64,000 nucleotides of DNA from Liolophura sinensis (Eukaryota > Mollusca > Polyplacophora > Chitonida > Chitonidae). How positions within the stretch are numbered: the first letter of the stretch is position 1; each line of letters starts with the position of its first letter. The stretch covers positions 26,757,764-26,821,763 of the forward strand of contig NC_088306.1 in assembly GCF_032854445.1 (NCBI RefSeq), given 5' to 3'. The notes beneath the pieces were generated by a model that made no database searches, was not told the DNA's origin, and was given only the letters and a program-made list of their open reading frames with translations. The translations under genes were made by a program, and so were the position numbers. Positions 45,091 through 56,330 of the stretch are shown one piece after another.

Positions 45091-45202
45091 TTATTGTAAA
45101 ATAAAATCTGCTGGTTTTGGTTACTTTTTTGTGCGCCTAAACTGTCGTGTATTTCGAACAAGCCATCTGTTTATAATACAGACAGTCTGGGTCTAACAAT
45201 CC

Positions 45203-45939
45203 AAAAATAGTTTCAACTATTTGTCTGTCCTAGCCCATTTTTCTGAGTTTGATGAGAATGTATGAAAAATCAAGCTTCCATTTTTATTTTATAGAAACAT
45301 GAAAAGTTTCTTCTCACCTGCAGTCCACTCAGGAATTATCTAGTAGTAAGATTGTTGCCAATCCCACATTGAAAGGATATTGTTGCCCTGTCCAGCGCTC
45401 GCCGTGTTGTCAACTGAAGAAATCGCCAGCTTTTTGTCTGAAGCTTTGGTATGTTCACCCTAAGTCATAATGATTCATCCTCTATCAGTTTACATTAACT
45501 CTTGACGACGGCTGCAGTTTATTATAAGCTCATTTATCAAGGACGTGTTGAAAAAAAAAACTATAGAAATTTGCTCCCAAAGACAACAGTTATTGGTCGT
45601 AATCTGATGATTAAATCTGAAGTAAATTGTGTCATTTGATGACAGTAATAATAGCATATAGCAACTCTGGGCTTACGTAAGCTTATGGGCTTTAGGTTTA
45701 CAGTCAGCTGCTGTACAAAAAGACATATATTTTTAAAGTATTTGCCAACTAAAAAGGACAAAGGAAATAACTTTTACGACTGGGGAAAGGTTTATGGGCG
45801 GCCAAAACTAACCAGGTGTTGCACAAAGCCAACGCCATTAGCCACGTACGTCGCAAACAGCCTGATTAACAACAAATACTTCATTAAAACACACGAGAAT
45901 GGGCATATTAGCAGTGCCGAAATTGGGGTTCGTGCTGAC
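45203..45939. other. Unassigned stretch
   Basis: No gene was recognised. A 100-codon frame at 45685-45987 runs into the adjacent SINE and lacks motifs. Confidence 0.35.
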
Positions 45940-45952
45940 ATCGAACACTACA

Positions 45953-46210
45953 TGGAGCCTCCGTGGCTCAGTTGGTTAGCGTGCTAGCGCAGCGTAATGA
46001 CCCAGGAGCCTCTCACCAATGCGGTCGTTGTGAGTTCAAGTCTAGCTCATGCTGGCTTCCTCTCCGGCCGTACGTGGGAAGGTCTGCCAGGAACCTGCGG
46101 GTGGTCGTGGGTTTCCCCCCGGGCTGTGCCCCGTTTCCACTCACCATAATGCTGACCTCCGTCGTATAAGTGAAATATGCTTTGTACGGCGTAAAACACC
46201 AATTAAATAA
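45953..46210 (+). mobile_element. SINE1 full-length copy with perfect 13-bp target-site duplication
   Basis: It runs from GAGCCTCCGTGGCTCAGTTG through GAGTTCAAGTCTAGCTCATG and CGTACGTGGGAAGGTCTGCC to GTACGGCGTAAAACACCAAT and a short TAAATAA tail. Flanking ATCGAACACTACA is identical at 45940-45952 and 46211-46223. It is among the least diverged SINE1 copies here. The long duplication and short tail suggest a relatively young insertion. Confidence 0.97.
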
Positions 46211-46369
46211 ATCGAACACTACAGGCTTCAGCGAAGTGACATATAAAGTCGCCGATTATAGCTCTGCTCGCCTCGCGATTGTTGACCGGGGATGTCCGTC
46301 TTGGTTGACGGTTTCTTATAAAAACATCTGTTTGTACGCATATATTCAGCAGAAAGGTAAACGGAGCTA

Positions 46370-46870
46370 GGGGTGTCCATATTTAAATTTATTTCTAATA
46401 ACTCATGGCACCCTGTGTTTTGAGTGGGGTATGACAGATTGTTCATACGCCCCTTAAGAGCCTCTGATAATGGATAATTTGTATCGACAAATCGAGTGAG
46501 TAAAATTCGGTGCAAACGACATGCCGACAAAACCACCCATTGCGTCAAATTACTGTCTGTGCTGAAGAGTATAAAAATGGTCGATAAAAATACAAGCTGA
46601 TCACAGCAAAAGAATATATAGGTTGTCTTGTAGCTCAGCAGGTTTTGTTAATGATACCAAGACGTCCACATATACATCCATCAACCAGTAGGTGGCAAAC
46701 ATTTCAGAGACATTTATCAGAATTTTTTTTGAAATAGGTGTGTTTTTTTTTCTGTCATTTATTTAGTGAGCCCTGTCGTGTTTTGACGAGAAGGTCCACG
46801 TAACTTTATGTGTCTTCAAAGGTTTCGTGCTTTTGTCTAATTGTACACTCAAACGCCCTCTGTCAGGGAA
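46370..46870 (-). repeat. X repeat copy 4
   Basis: The plus strand carries CACCCTGTGTTTTGAGTGGG, GCGTCAAATTACTGTCTGTG, CTTGTAGCTCAGCAGGTTTT, ACATCCATCAACCAGTAGGT and CCCTGTCGTGTTTTGACGAG. These match copies 1 and 5 directly and copies 2 and 3 in reverse complement. Confidence 0.75.
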
Positions 46871-47279
46871 CGGATTAGGCAGAGTGCGCAAGCCACGTGA
46901 CCTTTTCAGGTTTTCTACAAGTTATCCACACTGTTACGTTCTTGAAAGAAATGCACTTTCAAACTCGCAAATGTTTATAGTGGCTTTATTACAATGATAC
47001 GCATTTAAATACCAGGTAAAGGTCTCAACCAAAAAGCAACCGCATCGTTCACGACAAATGCACTTTCAAAGTCGCGAACTTTTCACCTTTAAATCACGGC
47101 TCCTTTACTGTCGGTGGGAAATGAAATGCTTCCTTGTCCGCCCATACATCTGAAATGATTTATAGTTTCTCTCTGCGTGTCATGAGCGGAAATTGAAAAA
47201 AAACACCGCGACAAGTCGCCTATTAGATCAAGTTATTGTCGTTGCTAAAGACGATACCAGTTGGTGAGGCAAACTGAAC

Positions 47280-47730
47280 TGTTGATGTCCTAGAAAGCAT
47301 CAGGCAATAACGGTCGACTTGTAACTCATTAGATCTTGTTAATGATATCAAGAAGAACACACGCACACACATCAATCAGTAGATGGCAGCATTTTGACGT
47401 CATTTACATAAGAAATGGTCTGAGGGGTAGGCGTTTCTTTCCTTGATTTATTGCACTCTGTCGTCTTTCGACCAATAAGCTCCGCGTTATGTCTGTTTAA
47501 ATTTTGTGTTTATGCCGGAGTGTTCTGAAGGCCCTCAATTATGGAATGGTTATAATTGTTGCTCAGAAACTACACACTAGTCACGACGAATTAACCGCTC
47601 AACTATAGTCAAAATACCGATGAAAGAGGCTATACCAAGATCCATATTTTCCAACAGGAACAGCTCGAATTATTGCCTTTCAGTAAATATCAGATTCGTA
47701 TGTTTACTGTTTTACGGTTGAAATTTTATA
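47280..47730 (-). repeat. X repeat copy 5
   Basis: CTTGTAACTCATTAGATCTT, GATATCAAGAAGAACACACG, ACATCAATCAGTAGATGGCA, GCACTCTGTCGTC and TTTCAGTAAATATCAGATTC match copy 1 and the reverse complement of copy 2. Two copies of the same orientation (4 and 5) lie within 1.4 kb. Confidence 0.78.
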
Positions 47731-48325
47731 AAGTTACAATACCAACCGTTTATAAATGAAACTTGTCATTATTATTATTATTATTATAGATGAGGCTCTT
47801 ATTCTGTTAAAAGTAATTAATTGAACTATTCTGATTGAAGGCAAAAATTCCCCTCATATTTGATCGATTCTTTTGTCAAAAGTCTTCGGAATGCTTTTGG
47901 TAACCGCACCGGTATTTTTCCCAACAGCCTAGCCTGGTTGTAGGAGCATACATGCACTGTCACAATCAAACAGCGTTCTTGCACTAATTTTTCAGGAAGT
48001 GTTGTTTGAATCATAAAGATGTGCTTATTATACTTCTTAGTTGTTAAGTGGTTTTTGCTGAACGTTTTATTAGCCTTGCATTTATTCATCTGGAGCGAAC
48101 ATTTTGACCTAAGGGTAGTATCTACCTTTCACTAAATGGTAGATACGCAAGGGACTTGTTGACGATAACCTCGTATAGCCGTTCGCGTGATGTAATGCTT
48201 GTTGACCACTTGTATCGTGTGGATCATTCGGTAACCTGTTATCTCCGCCTATATGATCATACACAATACTGCATAAAATATGTTTACAGGTATTTGGGTA
48301 AATAAAAGCTAATTAGTGTGGCCCA
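47731..48325. other. Unassigned stretch with a short (ATT)n run
   Basis: A run of about six ATT units is at 47769-47787. No gene was recognised. The 87-codon minus-strand frame at 47826-48089 lacks motifs. Confidence 0.4.
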
Positions 48326-48551
48326 GGGGCCTAGCACGCAAGCACGGCTCAATTACCCAGAGGCCTCTCGCCAATGTGGTCCGCTGTGAGTTCACGTCCT
48401 GTTCATGCTGGCTTCCTCTCCAACCATACATCGGAAAGTCTGACAGCAACCTGCGGATGGTAGTGGATTCTCTTCCACCATAATGGTGGCCGCCTTCGAA
48501 TAAGTAAAGAATTCTTGAGTACGGCGTAAAACAACAAATAAATAAACAAAT
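48326..48551 (+). mobile_element. SINE1 copy, diverged
   Basis: The head is damaged (CTAGCACGCAAGCACGGCTC), then CCCAGAGGCCTCTCGCCAAT, GTGAGTTCACGTCCTGTTCA, GCTGGCTTCCTCTCCAACC and GAGTACGGCGTAAAACAAC plus (AAAT)n. The CCCGGGCTCTGCCCGG part is deleted. Confidence 0.9.
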
Positions 48552-48821
48552 ATCACTAGGTAACTGATTTTCCCCGTTTTATATAATCATACAAAATGGT
48601 TCATAAAAAAACGTTGTAGATTATCTAGTTAAATAGCGTCTGATTTAGCCCCGAAAGACTCCAACTCCTTTTCTTTTACGGGGCCTAGCGTCGCTGTAGT
48701 CCTCGATGCTTACGATGTCAATTTCGTACTCAACGGAGGTCCAGGACGGCTGTCCTTGCTATCGAACAAGTCTCTTGCAAATAAAAGGACACCAACCTAA
48801 AGACCTAAAGACCTAAGGTGA
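48552..48821. other. Short unassigned stretch
   Basis: Nothing was recognised apart from CTAAAGAC repeated twice near 48799-48815. Confidence 0.4.
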
Positions 48822-49180
48822 TAACCTGTATTAAGTGTCAGTAATACACCAAATTTGAAGTCTGTAGGTGTATTATTAGTGGAGTCATAGGCCGGACAGT
48901 TATTTGCACAAGTGCCCCCTGGTGCTGGAATTGGGAACTGGTGGTATGAGGTGAAACCCTGTACTAAATGCAATTCAAATACCAAGTTTAAAGCCTAAAG
49001 GTGTATTATTAGTGGAGAAATAGGCCCGACATTTATTGAGAAAGTTATTCACATTTGCGCCACCAGGTGTTGTACTTTGGAGCTATTGGTATCATGTGAT
49101 GGCCCCCATTAAGTACCTTTAAAGTACTAGGTATTAAATGTGTAGGCTACTAGTAAAGAAAACATAGTGTATCACGTTTT
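48822..49180 (+). repeat. About 133-bp tandem repeat, roughly 2.6 diverged units
   Basis: GGTGTATTATTAGTGGAG occurs at 48867 and 49000, with a decayed third at about 49145 (GGCTACTAGTAAAG). Between them, GGCCGGACAGTTATTTGCAC, GGTGCTGGAATTGGGAACTG and TGGTATGAGGTGAAACCCTG recur in order with insertions. It looks like a satellite-type unit, not coding. Confidence 0.8.
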
Positions 49181-50689
49181 TCATTAAAATAATGACTGAT
49201 CTCTCTTGAACTGCTAACTGTTAACTGGGAACTACTGTGTTAAGTATTATACGTAGAAGTAGCAGTCTTTCGAAGCTAGAACAAAGGTGCGTGATAGATT
49301 CTAAAGGCTTGGAAACATTGCGGGTTATTTGCTGAACATAAAACTTGGAAAATACAAAGAACTAATTACGGAATTTTCCGCAGGCTTGACAAATTCACTT
49401 ACGTCTTATTTGCTGTCTTTTGGGATGTCAGCGACAGCTGGAACAAATTGTACCATGTCACGTGGTATAAACAGCTTGCCAGAGAAACACTTTCATTTGG
49501 CCGAAAATGTTATCAAAGACAATTGCATAGAGAGTTAATTCAAAGCACCGACCACAGTCTAATAGTTCGCAAATCTTCAGCTTGGTGTCCGTTTACCTCA
49601 GTACGGATTTCAATCCAAATGCTCATGTTAATGCTTAAACAGAAAGAGGTATAGGTATAAAAGTGCAGTGATGTTAAATGCAATTTATCAAGCATTATTG
49701 GTCAGGAAATGCCTCAAATTCTGTGTTGTCACAACATTTAATAAATAGTCTAAATAGTCACTTGAAAACGATTCAAACGCTCAGGCTGTGGTTAAACTGG
49801 ACCACAGTTATGTAGAGTGTTCAAAATGGAAATGTAGCGGTTGAAAAAAAGTATTGCTCGATTCGAACGATATGTCTGGCACGGATGTGTTTTGCAACAT
49901 CCGGGTAGGAAGGGTGTAATGTAACAGCAAGATGTCCACACTATAGGCCGATCAAACAGCCAAGATGGGTGTACCATCGGCGTCTGATGGATACAAGATC
50001 TGCGTATTTCACGACATACACCAACATTCACACATACACACGACAGCAACCTTGTTTGTTCTATTGGAGTTAAAAATGTTCACAAGCGGTCTAGTTCCCA
50101 CATTTTCAATACACGCTTTTTGTTTCATCGCAAATTTTCTGAGGAAGTTAATTTAAGTGCTAAATATAGTGTATAATTATAACGGAACTTATACATGATA
50201 ATTTAGGCAAAACCAGTGGTTAATATATAATATTTGTACAGCTTTTGGCGGGAACTTACATCATCTCAAGTTGTCCGGGATTGCGGTTACGATTTTACAT
50301 ATTCACTGACACTAATAAACGGGCAGCAAAACTCGGAAATCATGATGTGGGCTAGCTCACTTTTGACTGGCTTGAATGAGTTCGACGAATGCCAGACCAT
50401 TCACTAATACTTTTCTCGTCACCAGGTAAGCAAACTAATGATACATTTCTATGTTTATAGAAAGCGTGTAGACAAAGGCTATAGTGCCGTAAAATTGTCT
50501 AAACGAGACTACATGTACCGCCTGATCAGAATTCGCTGCAGATGCGATCCAGATGGTGCCGACCCACATCCCATGCTCGTAGGATGGGCGGGTGATACCC
50601 GTACAGTATATTGTTAGTATCGGGCAGTACTGTATCACTATGACTACCGACTGAAATAGAATTTTTTTCTGAAAGATAAAATCAGATGT
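49181..50689. other. Unassigned stretch
   Basis: I see no gene or named repeat. Frames at 49329-49538, 49448-49654 and 49965-50156 lack motifs. Confidence 0.4.
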
Positions 50690-50951
50690 TGTTGAACCAG
50701 ACATGGTTAAGTAACATAGCTAATCTTCCTTAAGAAACATTTCACACAAATACGTGTTGAACATGTTCTAATTGAAATGTTTTCAAAGGTTGACAGCTTG
50801 GGGCAGCTTATTTCTGGCCCCTTTTTTCCTTAAACATGTAAAATGCATTCATTTCCAGAGTTCGTTAAATACCATGATACCTCTGACTGAAAAACATCTG
50901 AGAACCTATACAGCGATGAAGGTCATCACAGTAATTCCTGTTATTTCGGTG

Positions 50952-51009
<58 letters not shown>

Positions 51010-51440
51010 CTATATACTCATAGACATATTATCCTTTTCATCTCAGAAAATGTCAGCGAAAGCTTGAAGCTGTAAACCAGCCATTCAAAGTCTTTTTTTT
51101 GTCCCAATGTGACACCGTTAAATTTAAGTTTTGCTGGGAGTTAGATAATCACAAATTACGACTCACTTTTAACACTTTTCACAATATTTATATCCTTGCT
51201 ACATTATTTTAATAGCAGACTTTCCCGACAGAAGGGACAAAGTACACATACGTGTGTTGTAGGACGAACTCGAAAGGGTCGTAACTTCTGTATAAAGACA
51301 GGAAAAAGTTAACAAAAATTCCATGTGCATGCACTTGACATTTGGCATTAGCAGAAAGAAGGTGCCACTTCATTGCCTACATAATTATGGCTCATTTGCT
51401 CTATACTTTCATGACTGGAAGGAATTCACAGGAGGGTATT
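50690..51440 (+). repeat. Y repeat copy 3, interrupted by (TA)n
   Basis: ACCAGACATGGTTAAGTAAC corresponds to copy 2 at 40397. CTGACTGAAAAACATCTGAG, GGTCATCACAGTAATTCC, CTTTTCATCTCAGAAAATGT and GGTGCCACTTCATTGCCTAC follow the order of copies 1 and 2. A (TA)n tract lies within it. Confidence 0.65.
50953..51003. repeat. (TA)n microsatellite
   Basis: About 25 uninterrupted TA units inside Y copy 3. Confidence 0.98.
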
Positions 51441-52001
51441 ATATCCTTTGGCAGCGCCGAAGTTAAATCGATTTAATGTTATTTCCTTAAAACGATGGCG
51501 GCAAGCATTGCGATGAGAGGAAACTGGAACCTGGTGGAGAACAGAAATTAAGCGGTGTCATATGAAAATGGATTTTATTCTAAGCATGTTTAACCCGTTT
51601 TGCCTTAGATTTGGTAACTTAGCGTATTGTTATAAATAACCTTAATACATGTATTTTCAGAAACCTTTCCCTTAAAACAATATAACACTCAACGGCTGTT
51701 ACAGAGCAACATTGATACATATTACATAAAGGAGATCAATTTATCAATTTACTGCAAACCAAAGCCCTTAAGGATACGGTCTTCCCTAGTGGGTCGGCCT
51801 AATTTCATGGCGTTCGCCAATATTTATCATGCGTCTTAAAACTTGAGTCTAATACTCAAACACAGCTACTGTTAAATTTAGTACATTGACTGTTTACTGC
51901 AGAACAATATACCAAGCTCAATTCTGAGATCTTCCACGTTTTTGGTTTGTCTTTTTAAGCACTTGAAATTTTTGACCTATGTTTTAAGTTACTTGATAAT
52001 T
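51441..52001. other. Unassigned stretch with a possible SINE1 scrap
   Basis: AACGATGGCGGCAAGCATTG followed by GAGAGGAAACTGGAACC (51490-51530) recalls the SINE1 body on the minus strand. Nothing else was recognised. Confidence 0.35.
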
Positions 52002-52190
52002 ATGAGCCTTGATGGTCAGTGTTTTGGCTTAGCCCAGTGACCCAGGAGCTCAAGGCTGGTTCTGGCCTCTTTCCCGAGCATATATGCGAAGGTCAATCCC
52101 GGTTTCTTCCCACTCAAATGCTGGTTGTAATTGTATAAGCGAAATATTCTTGGGTACGACGTAATACCCCAATCATGTAAATAAATAAAC
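52002..52190 (+). mobile_element. SINE1 copy, internally deleted
   Basis: GGCTTAGCCCAGTGACCCAG, GGAGCTCAAGGCTGG, CTCTTTCCCGAGCATATATG, GTATAAGCGAAATATTCTTG and GGTACGACGTAATACCCCAA plus an (AAAT)n-like tail. The B-box region is largely missing. Confidence 0.85.
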
Positions 52191-53149
52191 ACATGTTTTC
52201 CATCAAGGCAGACATCGCTGAAGTTGAGGTAAAAGATAATATCGCTTTATCTTTTATGTGTCTGGGAGCCGTAATTCTTTGATAAATTATATGAAGTTTT
52301 TAACCGATCTGCAGCTGTGCGACAGACCCTTTAAGGATGTACGGGTGTTAATGAAAGCTAAAAATACCGACATTTTTGCCTTAAAACAGTCAGAATAACG
52401 GTCTGATTCGTTTGTTTTGCCTTGAGTGTTTTTTTCTGGGTGACAATCATGAAGTATAGAAATTATTGGCTTTATAACAACTGGCTGTAATGGCTTCTAA
52501 TGTGCACTGAATAACGACTATCATTTTCCTTTTCTGTACGTCAAAATGTATTTATGGGCTGTTGTGATAGCTCTCCGTCGCACCTAAATTGCTGAAGAAA
52601 TGGTAATAGCTGGAACTGAAGAGAGGAAGGCACCGCTGAAGCAGAGTTTCATATGTTATGAGAAGTGCAAGTGTGTGCTAATTCTGCACAAGTCATAGTG
52701 CTAGAGGCGCGTAGTTAGAACTAGTTAAGCATTTACACGAACAACTAAAATATAATTCTGAAATAAATTCACAAGAGGCTTTAGTTTATTCTCCCATAAG
52801 ACAGGTGCAACTCTTCAATTTGTTTTCTTTTCAGCGTTTATCACACTTCTTCTTGTCAAAAAACTTGTTCAAATTTAACGTTAGATCGCCTTGACCCTTG
52901 ACTGGTTATTGCATGGAAGTGTACTCCAGAAAAAAATAGCCAAAGACCCCTTCAGTCGAGAGCAATTTTCAAAAAAGCCCTGTGCGAATGGCACTATTTT
53001 GAGTGGCAAAGCCATTTAAAAAAAGAGACATTTGGACAGTGCCCGTATAAATATATGAATATACAACATGAATATGTTCATAAACATTAGTCCGTTACTC
53101 TGCAAAGACTAAGTAGGGCAGCGTAAAAATACACTGGGGTAAAAGTTGA
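52191..53149. other. Unassigned stretch
   Basis: I see no gene or named repeat. Confidence 0.4.
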
Positions 53150-53245
53150 TTTGATTTAATTTAATTTATCTAGCACAGTCCACGAGAAAACTTCACTTTC
53201 ACGACAGCAGGATTGCGGGAGAAGAAAACAAACCAGAGTTCGAAA
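53150..53245 (-). mobile_element. SINE1 3' fragment, old
   Basis: ATTTAATTTAATTTATC at the tail position, then CGAGAAAACTTCACTTTCAC, GACAGCAGGATTGCGGGAGA and AACAAACCAGAG follow the SINE1 minus-strand order with many changes. Confidence 0.5.
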
Positions 53246-53761
53246 TGAAAAACGTAACGTCCTTGACTATTTAATAAAGCACTTCATTTAAGCAACAACC
53301 GAGACAGCGATAACTGGACTTCAGCACGAGTCATTATTGGCGAATAGCAGATTACGGGAGTATGAAGCGAGATATCTATGCTGTAAGTCTTTATTGGAGT
53401 CATATTCCATCATATCCGTCAAAGTCCCTCACTCACTGTGTACACAAAAGAAATGTTCCAGAAATTGTGTTATCCTCTTCATCGGGCGGTACTTTGTACC
53501 CTTGTTCCAATGCGTTAAGGCAACAAAAGGTTTATGGGGAATAGGGTTACACCAAGTTAACTACCAACATAAAATGTCTGGTAATAGCCGAAACTCTATA
53601 CTGGCACTATTCTCTACTTGTTACAAGTTGGTGCTATAACAATTCCTAGACAACGTGGCTGTTATGCTTAATTAAAACAATAGGCGTGGTAAAATATCTT
53701 TACCTTTCCTACCAAACGATAATTGAGAAATGCCAATTCCGTCGCCCATCTTGCCTACTAC

Positions 53762-53820
53762 AATTTATTTATTTATCTTATTGTCCTTTAACGCCATACA
53801 CCATATTTTTATCGGCGACA
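53762..53820 (-). mobile_element. SINE1 3' tail fragment
   Basis: TTTATTTATTTATCTTATTG, then CCTTTAACGCCATACACC and TTTTTATCGGCGAC correspond to the SINE1 3' end on the minus strand. It is truncated just after. Confidence 0.6.
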
Positions 53821-55899
53821 AAATTGGCTCTGTCACTGTATTTACTTTAATAAGTATATCACGAACTCATGCGCTTTTAAAACCCTTACCAAGACTGGGT
53901 ATAATTTCTCTGTCATTATTTCTGAGTGTATGATGGTTCACACCTCGGCATGTAAATCTGTCTGATTCTCTAACAGAAGTGACGATTTATCCGTTTGACA
54001 AACAACACGCGACTGTCTGTGATTTTTTCTCGGACGGCAATCCTTTTAGTTAGCAGCATGTCGCAGTCTAAATATATATCAGATTGAACGGGTTTAGGTG
54101 AAATTCTTCACGATTCCGTCTTTTTTCTTACAAACATGTAAATGTAAATGGGAGTAGGGCTTTTGGATCATTAAATATTGTGTCCCTCATGCTTTGTGTA
54201 AAGACAAAGATTGGCTCTTATTTTAAAAAAAAAAACTGACAACTGATCACACCACCTTCCCATTACTTACAACCACTGGGAGAGACGCTGTAACCAATTA
54301 ACACCAAGAGCGAAAAACGGGGGCTGATAACTTCTGTCCATTTAAACTCTACCCTTGTATATTGCTTTTTCATCTTATATAAGCTTGATATCGGATGTGG
54401 TTTCCAATTTTACTTCAGGACAATCTTTCAACCACTGAAGTGGATCCTAGTTTTTAAGACATTTAGAAAACCATATAGTAATATCAGCGTTCAAAACAAT
54501 CTGCATATGTGTGCGATGACATTTTTTCATAGATAGGAATATCACGAGGTCAACAAGAGAAATCTCATGGTATCTCGTCCAGAAACAGAGATGTGTAAGA
54601 AAAGTTTCCCCTCCACAGACCTCATAATATGGAGATAGGAATACTATGACCAAAGTCAACAGTAGAGAAAACAATAAAATGAAGTTCACGTCAGATGAAA
54701 TACCATTAAACTCTGTCCAGAAAAATAATTCGATTTAAGCTTTCAGTAGTTTTCCAAATGAGTAAAGCGGATTTTAAAACGTCTGATTTTACTGTGGTCC
54801 ATTGTGACCCAGAGAGTATCGGTGACTTCACATCCATATTTTGTGTTTGAAATAGTTCATCGTGTGCTATGTAACAAAACCTGATATGACGTCACTGGTC
54901 ATAATTTGGGGAAAAAATGCCACTGTAGACTCCTAATGTTCAAATGCATTTTGATTGGTTGAAGAAATTACCCGATTGTAATCAAACTTAACCATGCACA
55001 GGTTTACATAAAAGGTCAACATGCTGGTATTTGTGGAAACCAATTCAGTACTTTAGGAAGACGTTCGTGGACAAAATCTGAACATATGAAACACCATTAT
55101 TAAACAAATACCTAAATGGGAGTAATTATGACAATAATTGTGCCTTGTTGATAATTCAGGGACACTGATCTACAGTCATAATAACTGGGATGGAAGAAAA
55201 GATCACAAGTTATTGGATGGGCATTACGCTTGTTTTTGCAAGGTACGATGCCTCACTATTCGTATAGGCATCGGTGCCAGTAAGCGTCGGTCGGCAATTT
55301 ATTGGAAGGCCAACTACATGTAATTATTTCCTACGACCAGAGCGTGAATATCTGCAGGTCATATATGGAAAGTAATTTTCCAACGTCCGGTGCTTTCATC
55401 TGGGCACTATGGATTTTCTGCACCCATAAAATTGTCAAAGGTCGTAGGTAAGTGACAGTTGTGGCGTTAAACAGCTATCAATCAAACAATTAATAGTTCT
55501 GCCGAACACTTTACTGACACTTTCGTCCAGGCATCCTGTTTATCCTTCAGAATAATTACACATTTGTGATCCGCTTTCTACTTACTGTTTATCCGGGAAC
55601 TTTGTAGACTTGTGTCAGATGTAATAGACGGTGGTCCAGTGCACTGATACTACAGGTTAATGTTGCTAATACATCTATACTTTGGTGTTTTTCAGAGTCG
55701 CTCTACATCCAATGGTTAATCAGTCCCTGTGGCCCTTACAAAATCCGCAAAGCAGACTCTAGCGTCATGCGCAGTGATATTATTCGTCTTCCCTTTTGCA
55801 TCAAGGATTTTCAGTGTCAAGTCTCGGAACATTTGAAAATACTTTAAAGGATCATAACCGGTAATAGATATTCCGTTTCTCTATTTTCAAATATAATGC
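53821..55899. other. Unassigned stretch with one tail-like scrap
   Basis: About 55441-55492 (GTCGTAGGTAAGTGACAGTT, GTGGCGTTAAACAGCTATCA) looks like a LINE/SINE 3' tail. No gene was recognised. Short frames at 54447-54689 (minus) and 55138-55323 lack motifs. Confidence 0.35.
55441..55492 (+). mobile_element. LINE/SINE 3'-tail-like fragment
   Basis: GTGGCGTTAAACAGCTATCA followed by an AATCAAAC tail matches the shared 3' motif of the LINE and SINE families here. No body remains. Confidence 0.45.
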
Positions 55900-56040
55900 A
55901 ACACTTACAGAAGAGAGAGAAAAACCAGAGCACATGATGACAATGATCACTAGCCCCTTGTCAATTTAGCTCAGATAGGGCTTTAATCTAACTCTTCGTG
56001 TAAATGCTTAAATAGTATCAAATTAGCTGTCAAAGCTGTT
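55900..56040 (+). repeat. Z repeat part-2 fragment
   Basis: AAAAACCAGAGCACATGATG, CCCCTTGTCAATTTAGCTCA, GGGCTTTAATCTAACTCTTC and GTGTAAATGCTTAAATAGTA match Z part 2. It is plus-oriented like the left-hand cluster. Confidence 0.65.
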
Positions 56041-56106
56041 CTTGAATTAGTTTTATGTAAACCTATATACTGTGTGTGAATAAAATACCATGGTACACAA
56101 CTTGTA

Positions 56107-56330
56107 GAGGGGCTTCCATGGTTCAAGTAGTTAGCGTGCCCGCGTGGCGCAATGACCCAGAAGCTTCTCACCAATGCGTTTGCTCCGAGTTCACTTCCAT
56201 ACGTGGGAAGGTCTGTCAGAAACCGGCAGATGGTTCTGTTTTACCTTTGGTTTCTGTCCGCTTTCCTCCACCGCCGTCGTACGGAATTAATGGAAGTATT
56301 CTTGAAACTGTCTCCTTTTACCTTTACCAA
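56107..56330 (+). mobile_element. SINE1 copy, diverged
   Basis: GGCTTCCATGGTTCAAGTAG, TTAGCGTGCCCGCGTGGCGC, AATGACCCAGAAGCTTCTCA, CCATACGTGGGAAGGTCTGT and GCCGTCGTACGGAATTAATG. The GTCCAGCTCATGCTGGCTTC part is deleted and the 3' tail is not clear. Confidence 0.8.

Larger units (their letters stand above)
44441..45198 (+). mobile_element. Solo LTR (758 bp) of an LTR retrotransposon
   Basis: The segment starts TGTTATGTGC and ends GTCTAACA, giving a 5-bp terminal inverted repeat TGTTA...TAACA. The 4 bp ATCC flank it on both sides (44437-44440 and 45199-45202), as expected of an integrase-made duplication. A polyadenylation signal AATAAA lies near 45086, with a second AATAAA about 15 bp on, and a GT-rich stretch follows, fitting an R/U5 boundary. 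A 49-bp imperfect duplication sits just upstream. No primer-binding site, gag or pol flanks it, so it would be a recombined solo LTR. The TGTTA...TAACA ends suit Ty3/Gypsy-like elements; that class is inference. Confidence 0.7.

Noticed and set aside
45963-46219. Open frames on both strands (68 codons each)
   Set aside because: They are translations of a SINE1 copy. Similar frames recur over every SINE1 (4564-4795, 29041-29279, 42254-42475).
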